NCBI GenBank assembly: GCA_014238615.1
Contig: JABAAT010000065.1
Location: 26,316 to 90,315 of the forward strand
Direction: 5' to 3'
Length of the DNA: 64,000 nt
DNA from: Gammaproteobacteria bacterium
Lineage (GTDB): Bacteria; Pseudomonadota; Gammaproteobacteria; Porifericomitales; Porifericomitaceae
Positions 11,174 to 19,483 of this stretch are shown piece after piece. The position numbers and the translations under genes were made by a program. Every line of letters starts with the position of its first letter. Positions within the stretch are counted from its first letter, which is position 1. Below the pieces are notes generated by a model. The model was not told the DNA's origin and made no database searches. It worked only from the letters and a program-made list of their open reading frames with translations.

Positions 11174-12100
11174 TCAAGGAGGAAACTCTCCCAGGTAGGC
11201 AGGCGCCACCGCTTCCAGGGAGGTCGGCGTGATCTTCAGCTTCGGAAGCTGGTTGTTCTCCGTCACGCTGTCCAGCCGCGCGGAGTAATAATTGTCGGTG
11301 GAGAAAGGTTTGCCGGGCACAAAATCGAAGACGGCGGCCTGCAGGCGTGACAAGGGCGCACCCAGCGGCAGGATCCAGCGGGACAGACCGGACTGGGCCG
11401 CGACATAGCGTACCAGTTCCTGCAAGGTGTAAACCCTCGGTCCGCACAGTTCATAGATGCGGCCCGCGCCGTCCGCGGACCGCAAAGTGCGGGCCATGGC
11501 CTCGGCAACGTCTTCCACCCACACCGGGGCAAAACGCGCCGCCGCGCAGGCCAGCGGGAAAGGCAGGCCCGGCGGGGTCAAACTCAAAAGCTTTCGGAAG
11601 CGATTCAGGAAGCGATCCTCACGTCCAAAGATGACAGAGGGCCGGTAAACACTGACCTGCAAGCGGGGCTCCCCCAGCAACAGCCTCTCCGCCGCACCCT
11701 TGCTACGCAGGTAATGGCTGCGAGCCGCGGCGGCGCCGGCATTCAGGGCGCTCACGTATAACAGCCGAGACACCCCCGCGGCCAGGCAGGCCACCGCCAG
11801 CTTGCGGTTCAGCTCCACGTGCACGCGTTGAAACCCGGCACCGTCGCGACCCCGCTCGTTGAGGATGCCAACGAGGTTGATCGACACCTGGCAACCCTCC
11901 AGTCCTCGCCGCAAAGCGGCTTTATCATGCACATCGCATTGCACCAGGTCGACGCCGGGCAAGAGGATGAGTTTGTGGCGGTTTTTTTCCCGGTTGCGGG
12001 TAAGGATACGCAGGCGCAGATTTTCCCGCACCAAGCGGTTGCACAAGGTGCGACCCAGGAATCCGGTACCGCCCAGAACACAGATGCGCTCAATCTTCAT
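11174..12100 (-). CDS. NAD(P)-binding SDR protein, complex I NDUFA9-like family
   Basis: A 308-residue atypical short-chain dehydrogenase/reductase. The N-terminal Rossmann motif is CVLGGTGFLGRTL, followed by RILTRNREK and a later NLVGILNE. The active-site tyrosine region is degenerate relative to classical SDRs (SHYLRSKGAAE). It resembles the bacterial relatives of mitochondrial NDUFA9, which bind NADP(H) without a well-defined reaction. The downstream neighbour on the same strand is cca (58 bases). The ATG at 12100 is preferred over an upstream GTG at 12112. Family assignment is good; function is open. Confidence 0.85.
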   Translation of the reverse strand: MKIERICVLGGTGFLGRTLCNRLVRENLRLRILTRNREKNRHKLILLPGVDLVQCDVHDKAALRRGLEGCQVSINLVGILNERGRDGAGFQRVHVELNRKLAVACLAAGVSRLLYVSALNAGAAAARSHYLRSKGAAERLLLGEPRLQVSVYRPSVIFGREDRFLNRFRKLLSLTPPGLPFPLACAAARFAPVWVEDVAEAMARTLRSADGAGRIYELCGPRVYTLQELVRYVAAQSGLSRWILPLGAPLSRLQAAVFDFVPGKPFSTDNYYSARLDSVTENNQLPKLKITPTSLEAVAPAYLGEFPP

Positions 12101-12112
12101 GCCGCGCCACAC

Positions 12113-12388
12113 TCACTAATCCACGGAAAACGTCGAATGCACTTGCCTGCTCAAACACCCGCATCACACCCGCACCAGGAACCATCGGGCGCCAATCGCT
12201 GTACACATCACGACCGTTAACGCTATTTTAGTCACCACGCCGGGAGGATTCCGGGGATGGTGAAAACCCGGGGAGATGGGTGCTTCGCTCCGTGGCGCCG
12301 GGAGGGGGATAAAAGGACACCCCGAACCTCGGCCCGGCGCCGCGGCCGGACCCCGGGGCAGGGAATGCCGGAAATGCGGCCGCGACGA
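12113..12388. other. Non-coding stretch beyond the gamma-glutamylcyclotransferase remnant
   Basis: No intact gene is visible. It is very GC-rich, with repeated CCGG/GGCGC tracts. It may contain decayed remains of the truncated gene at 12389-12484, but no readable protein similarity is visible in any frame. Confidence 0.4.
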
Positions 12389-12484
12389 TCACAGCGTGGC
12401 AACGCGGAGGTCGCGTTCCCCGCCCCCGCTGTAGAACTCCGGGAACACCAGGCTGCCGTAAACGAACAGGCCCTCAGGCATCAT
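12389..12484 (-). pseudogene. Gamma-glutamylcyclotransferase-like remnant (N-terminus only)
   Basis: A 31-residue reading frame begins MMPEGLFVYGSLVFPEFY, which matches the start of the gamma-glutamylcyclotransferase (AIG2-like) fold with its YGSL substrate-binding motif. It then runs into about 15 unrelated residues and a TGA. Intact members are about 110-200 residues, so this is either a truncated gene or a chance hit. The start overlaps the thrB stop (ATGATGCCTGA), as expected for a translationally coupled downstream gene, which supports a real former gene. Confidence 0.5.
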
Positions 12485-13457
12485 GGTACGCACCCGCCTC
12501 TTCCACCGGGGGTACCGGGGGCGCCGCGGCTCCCTCGGCGCGGCGCCGTTCGAGCAGCTTCCTGAAAATTTCAGGATCTTTGGTCTGGGTGAGAGCGCCG
12601 GGGCGCGGGAAATGCCGGTCGTACAGGCGGGAGAGCCAGAAACGCAGGGCCGAAGCGCGCAGGGCGACCGGCCAGGCGTCCCGCTCGGCCGCCTCCTGCG
12701 GGCGTTCAGCGCGGTAGGCCTGGAGCAGTGCCCGGGTGTGCCGGGGATCGTGCGGACACCAATCGTTCACGGTGACAGCCAGGTCATAGACGTAACACCA
12801 GTGACAGGCATAGTAGAAATCGATGACGCCGCTCAACCGGGGGCGTTGCATATCGGGGCCTTCCAGGAAAAGCACGTTGTCGCGAAACAGATCGGAGTGG
12901 ATGACGCCGCCGGGCAGGGCGCCGAGTTCATGGTGATCCTGGAAACGCAACTCATTCCACAGCAATTCGGTTTCGTCCGGGTCCAATCTTGAAGCGAGGC
13001 GGCGCGCGGTGCGCCGCCACCAGGCGGGACCGCGGCTGGGCGGCCGGCGCCTGGGGAAATCGGTGCCCGCCAGGTGCAACAGTGCCAGGATGCGGCCCAC
13101 GGCGCGGCAATGTTCGATGCCGGGTGTTGCGATACTGTGTCCGCCCAAGCGCTCTACCAGCGCCGCGGGACGACCGCACAACTCGTGCAGATGGCGGCCC
13201 CTGTGGTCCGGCACGGGCCGTGCGCAGGGCAGGCGCTTGTCGGCCAGGTGCGCGGTTAACTCCAGGAAGTAAGGCAATTCCTCCCGGTGCACGGTCTCAA
13301 ACAGGGTCAGTACATACTTGCCACGGTCGGTACTGACAAAATAGTTGGTGTTCTCCACCCCCTCCTTGATGCCCTCGTGGGAAAGCAACTTCCCCACCCT
13401 GAAATCACGCAGGAAGGACTCCAGGTGGTCGCGCCTGACCTGGGTGTATACGGCCAC
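12474..13457 (-). CDS. thrB: Homoserine kinase, choline-kinase-like (ThrB type II)
   Basis: Phosphorylates homoserine for threonine synthesis. It belongs to the aminoglycoside/choline kinase-like family rather than GHMP kinases. Visible motifs are HEGIKEGVENTNYFV in the N-lobe, the Brenner-type catalytic motif VIHSDLFRDNVLF and the metal-binding VIDFYYAC. Length (327 residues) is normal. Gene order thrB2-DUF2782-polA(divergent) matches Pseudomonas and relatives, which strongly supports the call over other phosphotransferases. The C-terminal ~25 residues are Ala/Pro-rich. Confidence 0.93.
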   Translation of the reverse strand: MAVYTQVRRDHLESFLRDFRVGKLLSHEGIKEGVENTNYFVSTDRGKYVLTLFETVHREELPYFLELTAHLADKRLPCARPVPDHRGRHLHELCGRPAALVERLGGHSIATPGIEHCRAVGRILALLHLAGTDFPRRRPPSRGPAWWRRTARRLASRLDPDETELLWNELRFQDHHELGALPGGVIHSDLFRDNVLFLEGPDMQRPRLSGVIDFYYACHWCYVYDLAVTVNDWCPHDPRHTRALLQAYRAERPQEAAERDAWPVALRASALRFWLSRLYDRHFPRPGALTQTKDPEIFRKLLERRRAEGAAAPPVPPVEEAGAYHDA

Positions 13458-13506
13458 GGATCTCAGGCGGCAACGCGGAGCGGCGTGGATCCCTGCTCAC
13501 CCACCT

Positions 13507-13536
13507 CCGCCGACAATCCCGCCGACAATCCCGCCG
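13507..13536. repeat. 12-bp tandem duplication in the thrB-DUF2782 spacer
   Basis: CGCCGACAATCC repeats with a 12-bp period for two and a half copies in the short spacer between the DUF2782 gene and thrB. Confidence 0.9.
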
Positions 13537-13560
13537 GGCACCGTCCTTCCGTGGGAAAGA

Positions 13561-13902
13561 TCACCAACTGAACAGGATCCACTGGGGAACAATGGTGCCA
13601 CCGAGAGAGTCATCCAGGCGAGATACCAGGTTGCCGTCTCCGTTCTCATCAACCAGGTAATAAGCCGGGCCGACGGCCGGCTTGATTCTTACCATGAGGA
13701 GGCGACCACCGTACCGGTATTCCTCGATGCGCGCGCCGTCCCGCTGCCGGATCGTGACTTCCGGCTCCATGGGATCTCCGCTGACCAGGGCCGGGGGGAT
13801 CTCGGGCGGCGCCTCCTCCAGCTCCGCCCCCCGCGTCCAGGCCGCCGTGACGGCCCCCAGGAAACAGACGGGCGGCAACAAAGCGAGTTTAAAGAATCTC
13901 AA
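13561..13902 (-). CDS. DUF2782 family exported protein
   Basis: About 113 residues with an N-terminal signal peptide (RFFKLALLPPVCFLGAVTAAW). The conserved DUF2782 core follows: PEVTIRQRDGARIEEYRYGGRLLMVRIKP, then YYLVDENGDGNL and the terminal IVPQWILFSW. Function is unknown in the family. It is placed divergently next to polA and upstream of homoserine kinase in many gammaproteobacteria, and the same is true here. I prefer a TTG start at 13902 because GGAGG lies 5 bases upstream; GTG at 13908 overlaps that same GGAGG. The longer ATG frame to 13980 would give an implausible leader. Confidence 0.82.
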   Translation of the reverse strand: MRFFKLALLPPVCFLGAVTAAWTRGAELEEAPPEIPPALVSGDPMEPEVTIRQRDGARIEEYRYGGRLLMVRIKPAVGPAYYLVDENGDGNLVSRLDDSLGGTIVPQWILFSW

Positions 13903-13987
13903 GCTCACCTCCGGGTGTGCGCACCATGCAATGCATCGGGTTAAAGTAACAGCTTTCCAGCATGACTTCCCTGGCCACATTATAAGC

Positions 13988-16708
13988 GTGACACAAGAAC
14001 TGCTCGTCCTGGTTGACGGTTCCTACACCCTGTTCCGGGCTTACCACGCGATGCCCGGGCTGAGCACCGGCGACGGACAACCCACCGGCGCCATCCTGGG
14101 CTCCCTGAACATCCTGCGCAAGGCGCAGGCTGACTACCAACCGCACTACCTGGCGGTGGTTTTCGACAGTCCCGAGCCCGGCGCGCGCGCCGAACTCTAC
14201 CCCGGGTACAAGGCGAACCGCCCACCCATTCCCGGGGAACTGGCGGCGCAAATCGAACCGCTGCAGGCCATCATCAAGGCCCAGGGAACGACGCTGCTGC
14301 ACTCCGGCCGGGCGGAAGCCGACGACGTCATCGCCACCCTGGCACAACGCGCCGACAAGCAGGGGCTGCGGGTCTATATATTGTCCGGCGACAAGGACCT
14401 GGCGCAGTTGGTGAACGAGCGCATCACGCTCATCCCGCCGCTTGCCGCCAACCTCCTGGATGCGGCCGGGGTGGAGAAAAAATACGGGGTACCCCCGGCC
14501 TTGATAGGCGACTGGCTGGCCCTGGTGGGTGACAGCAGCGACAACATCCCGGGAGTCCCCCTGGTGGGTCCCAAGACCGCCTCCAGGTGGTTAAACCACT
14601 ACGGCGGCCTGCAACAGCTGCTGGAACAGGCTGACGAACTGAAAGGCAAGGCCGGCGAAAATCTGCGGGCCGGTCGTGAACAGCTGGCGCTGGCGCGGCG
14701 CCTGGTGACCCTGGATTGTGACCTGGCGCTGGATTGCAAACTGCCCGACCTGAAGTCACAGCCGCCCGATTGGGAGCGCCTGCGTGAGTATTTCCGCAAG
14801 TGGGAGTTCAGGTCGTTCCTGGCGGAGTTGGAAAGGCAGGCATCCTCTTGCCCGGAACCCGACGCGCCGCCATCCGGGCCGACCGAGGCCGAGGCGCACC
14901 GGGCCGGCTATGAAGTGCTGCTGTCGGACGAGACATGGCGCCGCTGGCTGGAAAAGTTGCGCGCGGCGGAGTTGTTGAGCCTGAAACTGGAGACCACCGG
15001 CCCGGACTACATGTGCGCCGAGTTGGCAGGCATCTCCTTCGCGATCGCTCCCGGTGAAGCGGCTTACCTGCCGCTGGCGCACGCTTATCCGGACGCACCG
15101 CCCCAGCTGGATCGGAAGCAGGTGCTGGCGGAACTGCGCCCCCTCCTGGAAGACGAACGGATTCCCAAGCTGGGACACAACCTGAAATACGATCGGCACG
15201 TGTTGTCCCGTTACGGCATTGAACTGCGCGGTATCCGTCATGATTCCATGCTGGAATCCTACGTACTGAACAGCACTGCGGCGCACCACGACCTGGATTC
15301 GATGGCGCTCCTGTACCTGGGTCGGAAGACCCTGCGTTACGAGGATGTGGCCGGCAAGGGGGCAAAGCAGATGCGTTTTGAGCAGGTGGCCCTGGAACAG
15401 GCGGCGCCGTATGCGGCGGAGCACGCGGACTGCAGTCTATGCCTGCATCGGACGCTGTTTCCACGCCTCCGGGCGACACCTCACCTGGAGCGGCTCTACC
15501 AGGAACTGGAGATGCCGTTGCTCCCCGTGTTGGGATGCATGGAACGCATCGGGGTGCTGGTTGACCGGGAGCGGCTCGACGCGGAGAGCCGCAAGCTGGA
15601 GGAAAATATGGGCGCCCTGGAACGCCGGGCACGGGAACTGGCCGGACGCGACTTCAACCCGGGGTCCACGAAGCAGCTACGGGAAATCCTCTACGAACAT
15701 CTGCTGCTGCCGATCCAGATGCGCACGCCCAAGGGAGAACCTTCCACCGCCGAAGACGCGTTGCGCGACCTGGCCCAACTACACGAACTGCCGGCGGTGC
15801 TGTTGGAGCACCGCGCCCTGAGCAAGCTCAAGAACACCTACACGGACCGGCTGCCGGAACAAATTCACACCGCCACCGGCCGTCTCCACACTTCTTACCA
15901 CCAGGCGGTGACGGCCACCGGACGGCTCTCCTCGGCCGAGCCGAACCTGCAGAACATACCGGCGCGCACGGAGGCCGGACGCCGCATCCGGGCCGCTTTC
16001 GTGGCACCGCCGGGAAGCCGCATCGTGACCGCCGACTATTCCCAGGTGGAGTTGCGCATCATGGCGCACCTGTCCGGTGACACGGCGCTGAGGCGGGCTT
16101 TCGCGGCCGGGGAGGACGTGCATCGCGCCACCGCGGCGGAGATTTTCCAGGTGGCGCCGGAGCAGGTCAGGACGGATCAGCGCCGCGGCGCCAAGGCCAT
16201 TAATTTCGGACTCATCTACGGGATGTCTCCCTTCGGGCTGGCGCGCCAGCTGGGCATCCCGCGCGCCGATGCGCAAAGCTACGTGGAGCGCTATTTCGAG
16301 CGCTACTCCAGGGTCCGGGAATTCATGGAGCGCACCCGACAGGAGGCGCGCGTACTGGGCTACGTGGAGACAGTCTTCAAACGCCGCCTGTACCTGCCTG
16401 AATTGCAGTCGAAAAACGCGGCGCGGCGGCGGGGCGCCGAGCGCCGCGCCGTGAATGCCCCCATGCAGGGCAGCGCGGCCGACCTGATCAAGCGCGCCAT
16501 GCTGAATGTGGATCGCTGGCTGCGCGAACACTGCCCGGAGGCACGCATGATCATGCAGGTGCACGACGAATTGGTGTTCGAGGCGCCGGAAGAGCAGGCG
16601 GAATGGCTGGGAGAGCAGGTCGGCAGGCTCATGAGCGATGCGGCGGAACTGACGGTTCCCCTGCGCGTGGACACGGGCGTGGGCGACAACTGGGAAGAAG
16701 CGCACTAG
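13988..16708 (+). CDS. polA: DNA polymerase I with substituted 3'-5' exonuclease metal site
   Basis: PolA removes RNA primers and fills gaps in replication and repair. The 906-residue product has all three domains. The 5' nuclease domain looks complete (LVDGSYTLFRAYH, VFDS, EADDVI, LSGDKD, GDSSDNIPG). The polymerase domain is also complete (ADYSQVELRI, RRGAKAINFGLIYG, QVHDELVFE). In the 3'-5' exonuclease domain, the residue aligned with E. coli Asp355 is Lys333 (LKLETTG in place of FDTET), and the one aligned with Asp501 is His479 (YAAEHAD in place of YAAEDAD). Glu335 and Asp402 are kept. Proofreading is therefore probably weak or lost. The GTG start gives VTQELLVLVDGS, matching family starts. 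It is divergent from DUF2782. Confidence 0.96.
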   Translation: MTQELLVLVDGSYTLFRAYHAMPGLSTGDGQPTGAILGSLNILRKAQADYQPHYLAVVFDSPEPGARAELYPGYKANRPPIPGELAAQIEPLQAIIKAQGTTLLHSGRAEADDVIATLAQRADKQGLRVYILSGDKDLAQLVNERITLIPPLAANLLDAAGVEKKYGVPPALIGDWLALVGDSSDNIPGVPLVGPKTASRWLNHYGGLQQLLEQADELKGKAGENLRAGREQLALARRLVTLDCDLALDCKLPDLKSQPPDWERLREYFRKWEFRSFLAELERQASSCPEPDAPPSGPTEAEAHRAGYEVLLSDETWRRWLEKLRAAELLSLKLETTGPDYMCAELAGISFAIAPGEAAYLPLAHAYPDAPPQLDRKQVLAELRPLLEDERIPKLGHNLKYDRHVLSRYGIELRGIRHDSMLESYVLNSTAAHHDLDSMALLYLGRKTLRYEDVAGKGAKQMRFEQVALEQAAPYAAEHADCSLCLHRTLFPRLRATPHLERLYQELEMPLLPVLGCMERIGVLVDRERLDAESRKLEENMGALERRARELAGRDFNPGSTKQLREILYEHLLLPIQMRTPKGEPSTAEDALRDLAQLHELPAVLLEHRALSKLKNTYTDRLPEQIHTATGRLHTSYHQAVTATGRLSSAEPNLQNIPARTEAGRRIRAAFVAPPGSRIVTADYSQVELRIMAHLSGDTALRRAFAAGEDVHRATAAEIFQVAPEQVRTDQRRGAKAINFGLIYGMSPFGLARQLGIPRADAQSYVERYFERYSRVREFMERTRQEARVLGYVETVFKRRLYLPELQSKNAARRRGAERRAVNAPMQGSAADLIKRAMLNVDRWLREHCPEARMIMQVHDELVFEAPEEQAEWLGEQVGRLMSDAAELTVPLRVDTGVGDNWEEAH

Positions 16709-16868
16709 GTATGCGCCGACCGTACCAGGGGAGATCACCCGGCCCTCTTTCCTGCTAACATTCCTTTTGCGTTCCATCCCGCGTCAGCCCGAAACAACCC
16801 CCATGCCGCCGTGACCAGTTCCCCAGGCTCTTCCGCCCCTCCCACCGTACGCTCCGCGGCGGCACCGT

Positions 16869-16889
16869 ATGGGCGGTTCCGCCGCCCAT
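16869..16889 (+). promoter_or_regulatory. Inverted repeat enclosing the hisA start codon
   Basis: ATGGGCGG (16869-16876), loop TTCCG, CCGCCCAT (16882-16889): a perfect 8-bp stem whose 3' arm contains the first two bases of the hisA ATG (16888). No Shine-Dalgarno is visible upstream. The hairpin could hide the start codon in the mRNA; that role is inference. Confidence 0.5.
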
Positions 16890-17643
16890 GTTGATTATCC
16901 CCGCTATCGATCTCCGCAAAGGCCGCTGTGTGCGCCTGAGCCAGGGGGATATGCAAAGCGAAACAGTGTATTCCAAGGACCCGGTGCGGATGGCGCGCCA
17001 CTGGGCGGCGGCCGGCGCACGGCGCCTGCATGTCATCGATCTGGACGGCGCCGTGCACGGGACGCCGAAAAACGCCGAGGTGATCCACGCCATCGTTGAG
17101 AGCCTGCCCGAACTCCCGGTGCAAGTGGGAGGCGGGGTGCGCTCCGCTGAAATCATCCAGGCTTACCTGGAGGCCGGCGCGCACTACGTGATCATCGGTA
17201 CGCGCGCCGTCACCACACCGCATTTCATCACCGACGCCTGCGTTGAATTCCCGGGCCGCATCATCGTATCCCTGGATTCCCGCGATGGGCGCCTGGCCAC
17301 CGAAGGCTGGTCCAAGCTGTCCCGTCACACGGTATTGGACGTGGCCGTGCAGCTGGCAAAAGAGGGTGTGGAGGCCATCATCTTCACCGATATCAACCGC
17401 GACGGCATGCTGAAGCGCATCAACGTGGAAGCCACCCTGGAACTCTGCCGGTCCGTGCATGTCCCCGTCGTCGCCGCCGGCGGACTCACCGACCTGAAGG
17501 ACGTGAAAGAGCTCTCCGCACTGGTCAAGGAAGGGCTGCTGGGAGCCGTTGCGGGCCGCTCAATTTATGAGAAGACGCTGGATTTCGCCGCGGCCCAGCG
17601 GCTCGCCGATTCCCTGGATCCACCCGGGGAGGCAAGCGCATGA
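16888..17643 (+). CDS. hisA: Phosphoribosylformimino-5-aminoimidazole carboxamide ribotide isomerase
   Basis: HisA isomerises ProFAR to PRFAR in histidine synthesis. It is a TIM barrel of 251 residues with the catalytic Asp in [14 protein letters not shown]. Phosphate-binding glycines lie in VQVGGGVRS and AAGGLTDL, and the second catalytic Asp in [10 protein letters not shown]. It overlaps hisF by the ATGA junction, so the two are translationally coupled. HisH, the glutaminase partner of HisF that usually precedes hisA, is not here: polA ends 179 bases upstream and the gap has no coding remains. Confidence 0.97.
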   Translation: MLIIPAIDLRKGRCVRLSQGDMQSETVYSKDPVRMARHWAAAGARRLHVIDLDGAVHGTPKNAEVIHAIVESLPELPVQVGGGVRSAEIIQAYLEAGAHYVIIGTRAVTTPHFITDACVEFPGRIIVSLDSRDGRLATEGWSKLSRHTVLDVAVQLAKEGVEAIIFTDINRDGMLKRINVEATLELCRSVHVPVVAAGGLTDLKDVKELSALVKEGLLGAVAGRSIYEKTLDFAAAQRLADSLDPPGEASA

Positions 17644-18419
17644 GCCTGGCACGGCGCGTCATTCCCTGCCTGGATGTTGACCAGGGGCGGGTCGTCAAGG
17701 GGGTGCGCTTCGTGGAAATCAGGGACGCCGGCGACCCGGTAGCCAGCGCCGCCGCCTACGACACCCAGGGCGCCGACGAATTATTGTTCCTGGATATCAC
17801 CGCCAGCTCCGATGAACGTGCCACCATGGTGCGGGTCGTGGAACAGGTCTCCGAGCAGATCTTCATCCCGCTCACCGTGGGCGGCGGCATCCGCGGGCTC
17901 GCGGACGCACGGCGCCTGCTGAGGGCCGGCGCCGATAAGATCAGCGTGAATACCGCGGCGGTGCAAAACCCATCCCTGGTGCGTGAATTAAGTGACTGCT
18001 TCGGGGCGCAGTGCGTGGTGGCGGCCATCGACGCGCGGCGCGTCCCGGGCGGCAATGCCGCCTGGGAGGTGTACACGCACGGCGGTCGCCGCCCCACCGG
18101 CCTGGACTGCCTGCAGTGGGCGGCGCGGCTGGAAGAGCTGGGCGCCGGCGAGATTCTGCTCACCAGCATGGACCGGGACGGGACGGGAGAGGGCTTTGAC
18201 CTGGAATTAACCCGGGCGGTCAGCCGCGCGTTGTCCATCCCGGTGATCGCCTCCGGCGGAGTCGGTACGCTGGAACACTTGGTGCAGGGCGTCCTGGAGG
18301 GCGAGGCCGACGCCGTGCTGGCGGCCAGCATCTTTCACTTCGGGCGCCACAGCATCGCCGAGGCCAAGCGGGAACTGGCACGGCACGGCATTCCGGTGTG
18401 CCCGGTGCCGACGGCATGA
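17640..18419 (+). CDS. hisF: Imidazole glycerol phosphate synthase, cyclase subunit
   Basis: HisF is the synthase subunit that makes imidazole glycerol phosphate and AICAR from PRFAR and ammonia supplied by HisH. The 259-residue TIM barrel has the catalytic Asp11 in [14 protein letters not shown], the second in [10 protein letters not shown], and phosphate-binding TVGGGIRG and ASGGVGT segments. It overlaps hisA (ATGA) and the start of hisIE. The HisH partner must be encoded outside this window. Confidence 0.97.
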   Translation: MSLARRVIPCLDVDQGRVVKGVRFVEIRDAGDPVASAAAYDTQGADELLFLDITASSDERATMVRVVEQVSEQIFIPLTVGGGIRGLADARRLLRAGADKISVNTAAVQNPSLVRELSDCFGAQCVVAAIDARRVPGGNAAWEVYTHGGRRPTGLDCLQWAARLEELGAGEILLTSMDRDGTGEGFDLELTRAVSRALSIPVIASGGVGTLEHLVQGVLEGEADAVLAASIFHFGRHSIAEAKRELARHGIPVCPVPTA

Positions 18420-19150
18420 GCGCGGACAAGACATCCAACACCGGCGCCGGGAGCATGGGCGCAGGGGCGGCCGGCGACGCCTGGTTGGATAGTGTGCGTT
18501 GGAACGACGACGGCCTGGTTTCGGTGATCACCCGGGAGGCGCGGAGCGGCGTCGTACTGATGTCCGCCTGGATGAACCGCGAGGCGTTGCGCCGCAGCCT
18601 GCGGGAGGGACGGGCCTGCTACTGGTCGCGCTCCCGGCGCTGCCTGTGGCGCAAAGGCGACACTTCCGGCAATTTCCAGGAAGTGTGCGGCGTCCGCCTG
18701 GACTGCGACGCCGACACCCTGTTGCTGGATGTCATACAGCACGGCGCCGGGGCCTGCCACACCGGACGGATGCACTGCTTCTTCCGCCGCCTGCGGGACG
18801 GCGCCTGGAAGGAAGAAAAGGATCATGACGAGGCTCCCAGGCCGCCGGACGCGGAAAGCCGACTGGAGCACCTGGCCTTGTTGCTGGAGCAACGCAGGCA
18901 GGCCGACCCGGCGCATTCCTACGTGGCCGCCCTGCACCGGGACGGCCTCGATCGGATTCTGAAAAAAGTCGGCGAGGAAGCCGCCGAAACCATCATCGCC
19001 GCCAAGGGAGGGGAGCCCGCCGAGCTCATCCATGAAACCGCCGATCTCTGGTTCCACACTCTCGTGCTGCTGGCCCATATGGGCCTTGGCCCAAGGGAAG
19101 TGCTGGCTGAACTGGAAAGACGCCGCCCGCCGCGCGATTCTGACATATAA
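18416..19150 (+). CDS. hisI: Bifunctional phosphoribosyl-AMP cyclohydrolase / phosphoribosyl-ATP pyrophosphatase
   Basis: Catalyses steps two and three of histidine synthesis. The N-terminal ~130 residues are the HisI cyclohydrolase ([31 protein letters not shown], and zinc-binding Cys residues in DCDAD and [11 protein letters not shown]). The C-terminal ~95 residues are the HisE pyrophosphohydrolase ([39 protein letters not shown]). The HisIE fusion is intact. The ATG at 18416 overlaps the hisF stop. An N-terminal extension of ~25 Gly/Ala-rich residues precedes the family core. Confidence 0.96.
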   Translation: MSADKTSNTGAGSMGAGAAGDAWLDSVRWNDDGLVSVITREARSGVVLMSAWMNREALRRSLREGRACYWSRSRRCLWRKGDTSGNFQEVCGVRLDCDADTLLLDVIQHGAGACHTGRMHCFFRRLRDGAWKEEKDHDEAPRPPDAESRLEHLALLLEQRRQADPAHSYVAALHRDGLDRILKKVGEEAAETIIAAKGGEPAELIHETADLWFHTLVLLAHMGLGPREVLAELERRRPPRDSDI

Positions 19151-19212
19151 TAGGGGCTTGGCCGAGCTTGCTTCGTCCCTCCCCCACCCACACACAAAGG
19201 AGCTAACGTCCC

Positions 19213-19437
19213 TTGAGCTTTGGTACAGGTGAACTGGTTCTCCTGCTGGCCCTCGGCGCCCTGATCTTCGGCACCAGGAAGCTGCGCAACGTGGGCGGTG
19301 ACCTGGGCTCCGCCGTCAAGGGGTTTCGCAAGGCGCTGAGCGAAGAGCCCGAGGAGGAAAAACAGGACGTCCCGGCGGGTGACGCCAAGGCATCGCAGGC
19401 GGCGCCGCGGGATGACGGGAAGGACAAAGCACCCTAG
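19213..19437 (+). CDS. tatA: Twin-arginine translocase subunit TatA (TatA/B-like)
   Basis: A 74-residue single-span Tat protein: a short N-terminal stretch SFGTGE, a hydrophobic helix [12 protein letters not shown], the FGT hinge, an amphipathic helix [20 protein letters not shown], and a charged tail. The hinge and amphipathic helix are TatA-like. The polar residue at the start of the membrane helix is Glu7, the position of E. coli TatA Gln8 and TatB Glu8; Glu is the TatB-typical residue. The TTG start is supported by AAGGAG nine bases upstream. tatC follows directly with no tatB between them, so this protein may have to serve both roles. Confidence 0.92.
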   Translation: MSFGTGELVLLLALGALIFGTRKLRNVGGDLGSAVKGFRKALSEEPEEEKQDVPAGDAKASQAAPRDDGKDKAP

Positions 19438-19483
19438 CCGTTCCGAAGGGAGTGTCGAGACGGGAGGCCGGGGGCAACCGTCC

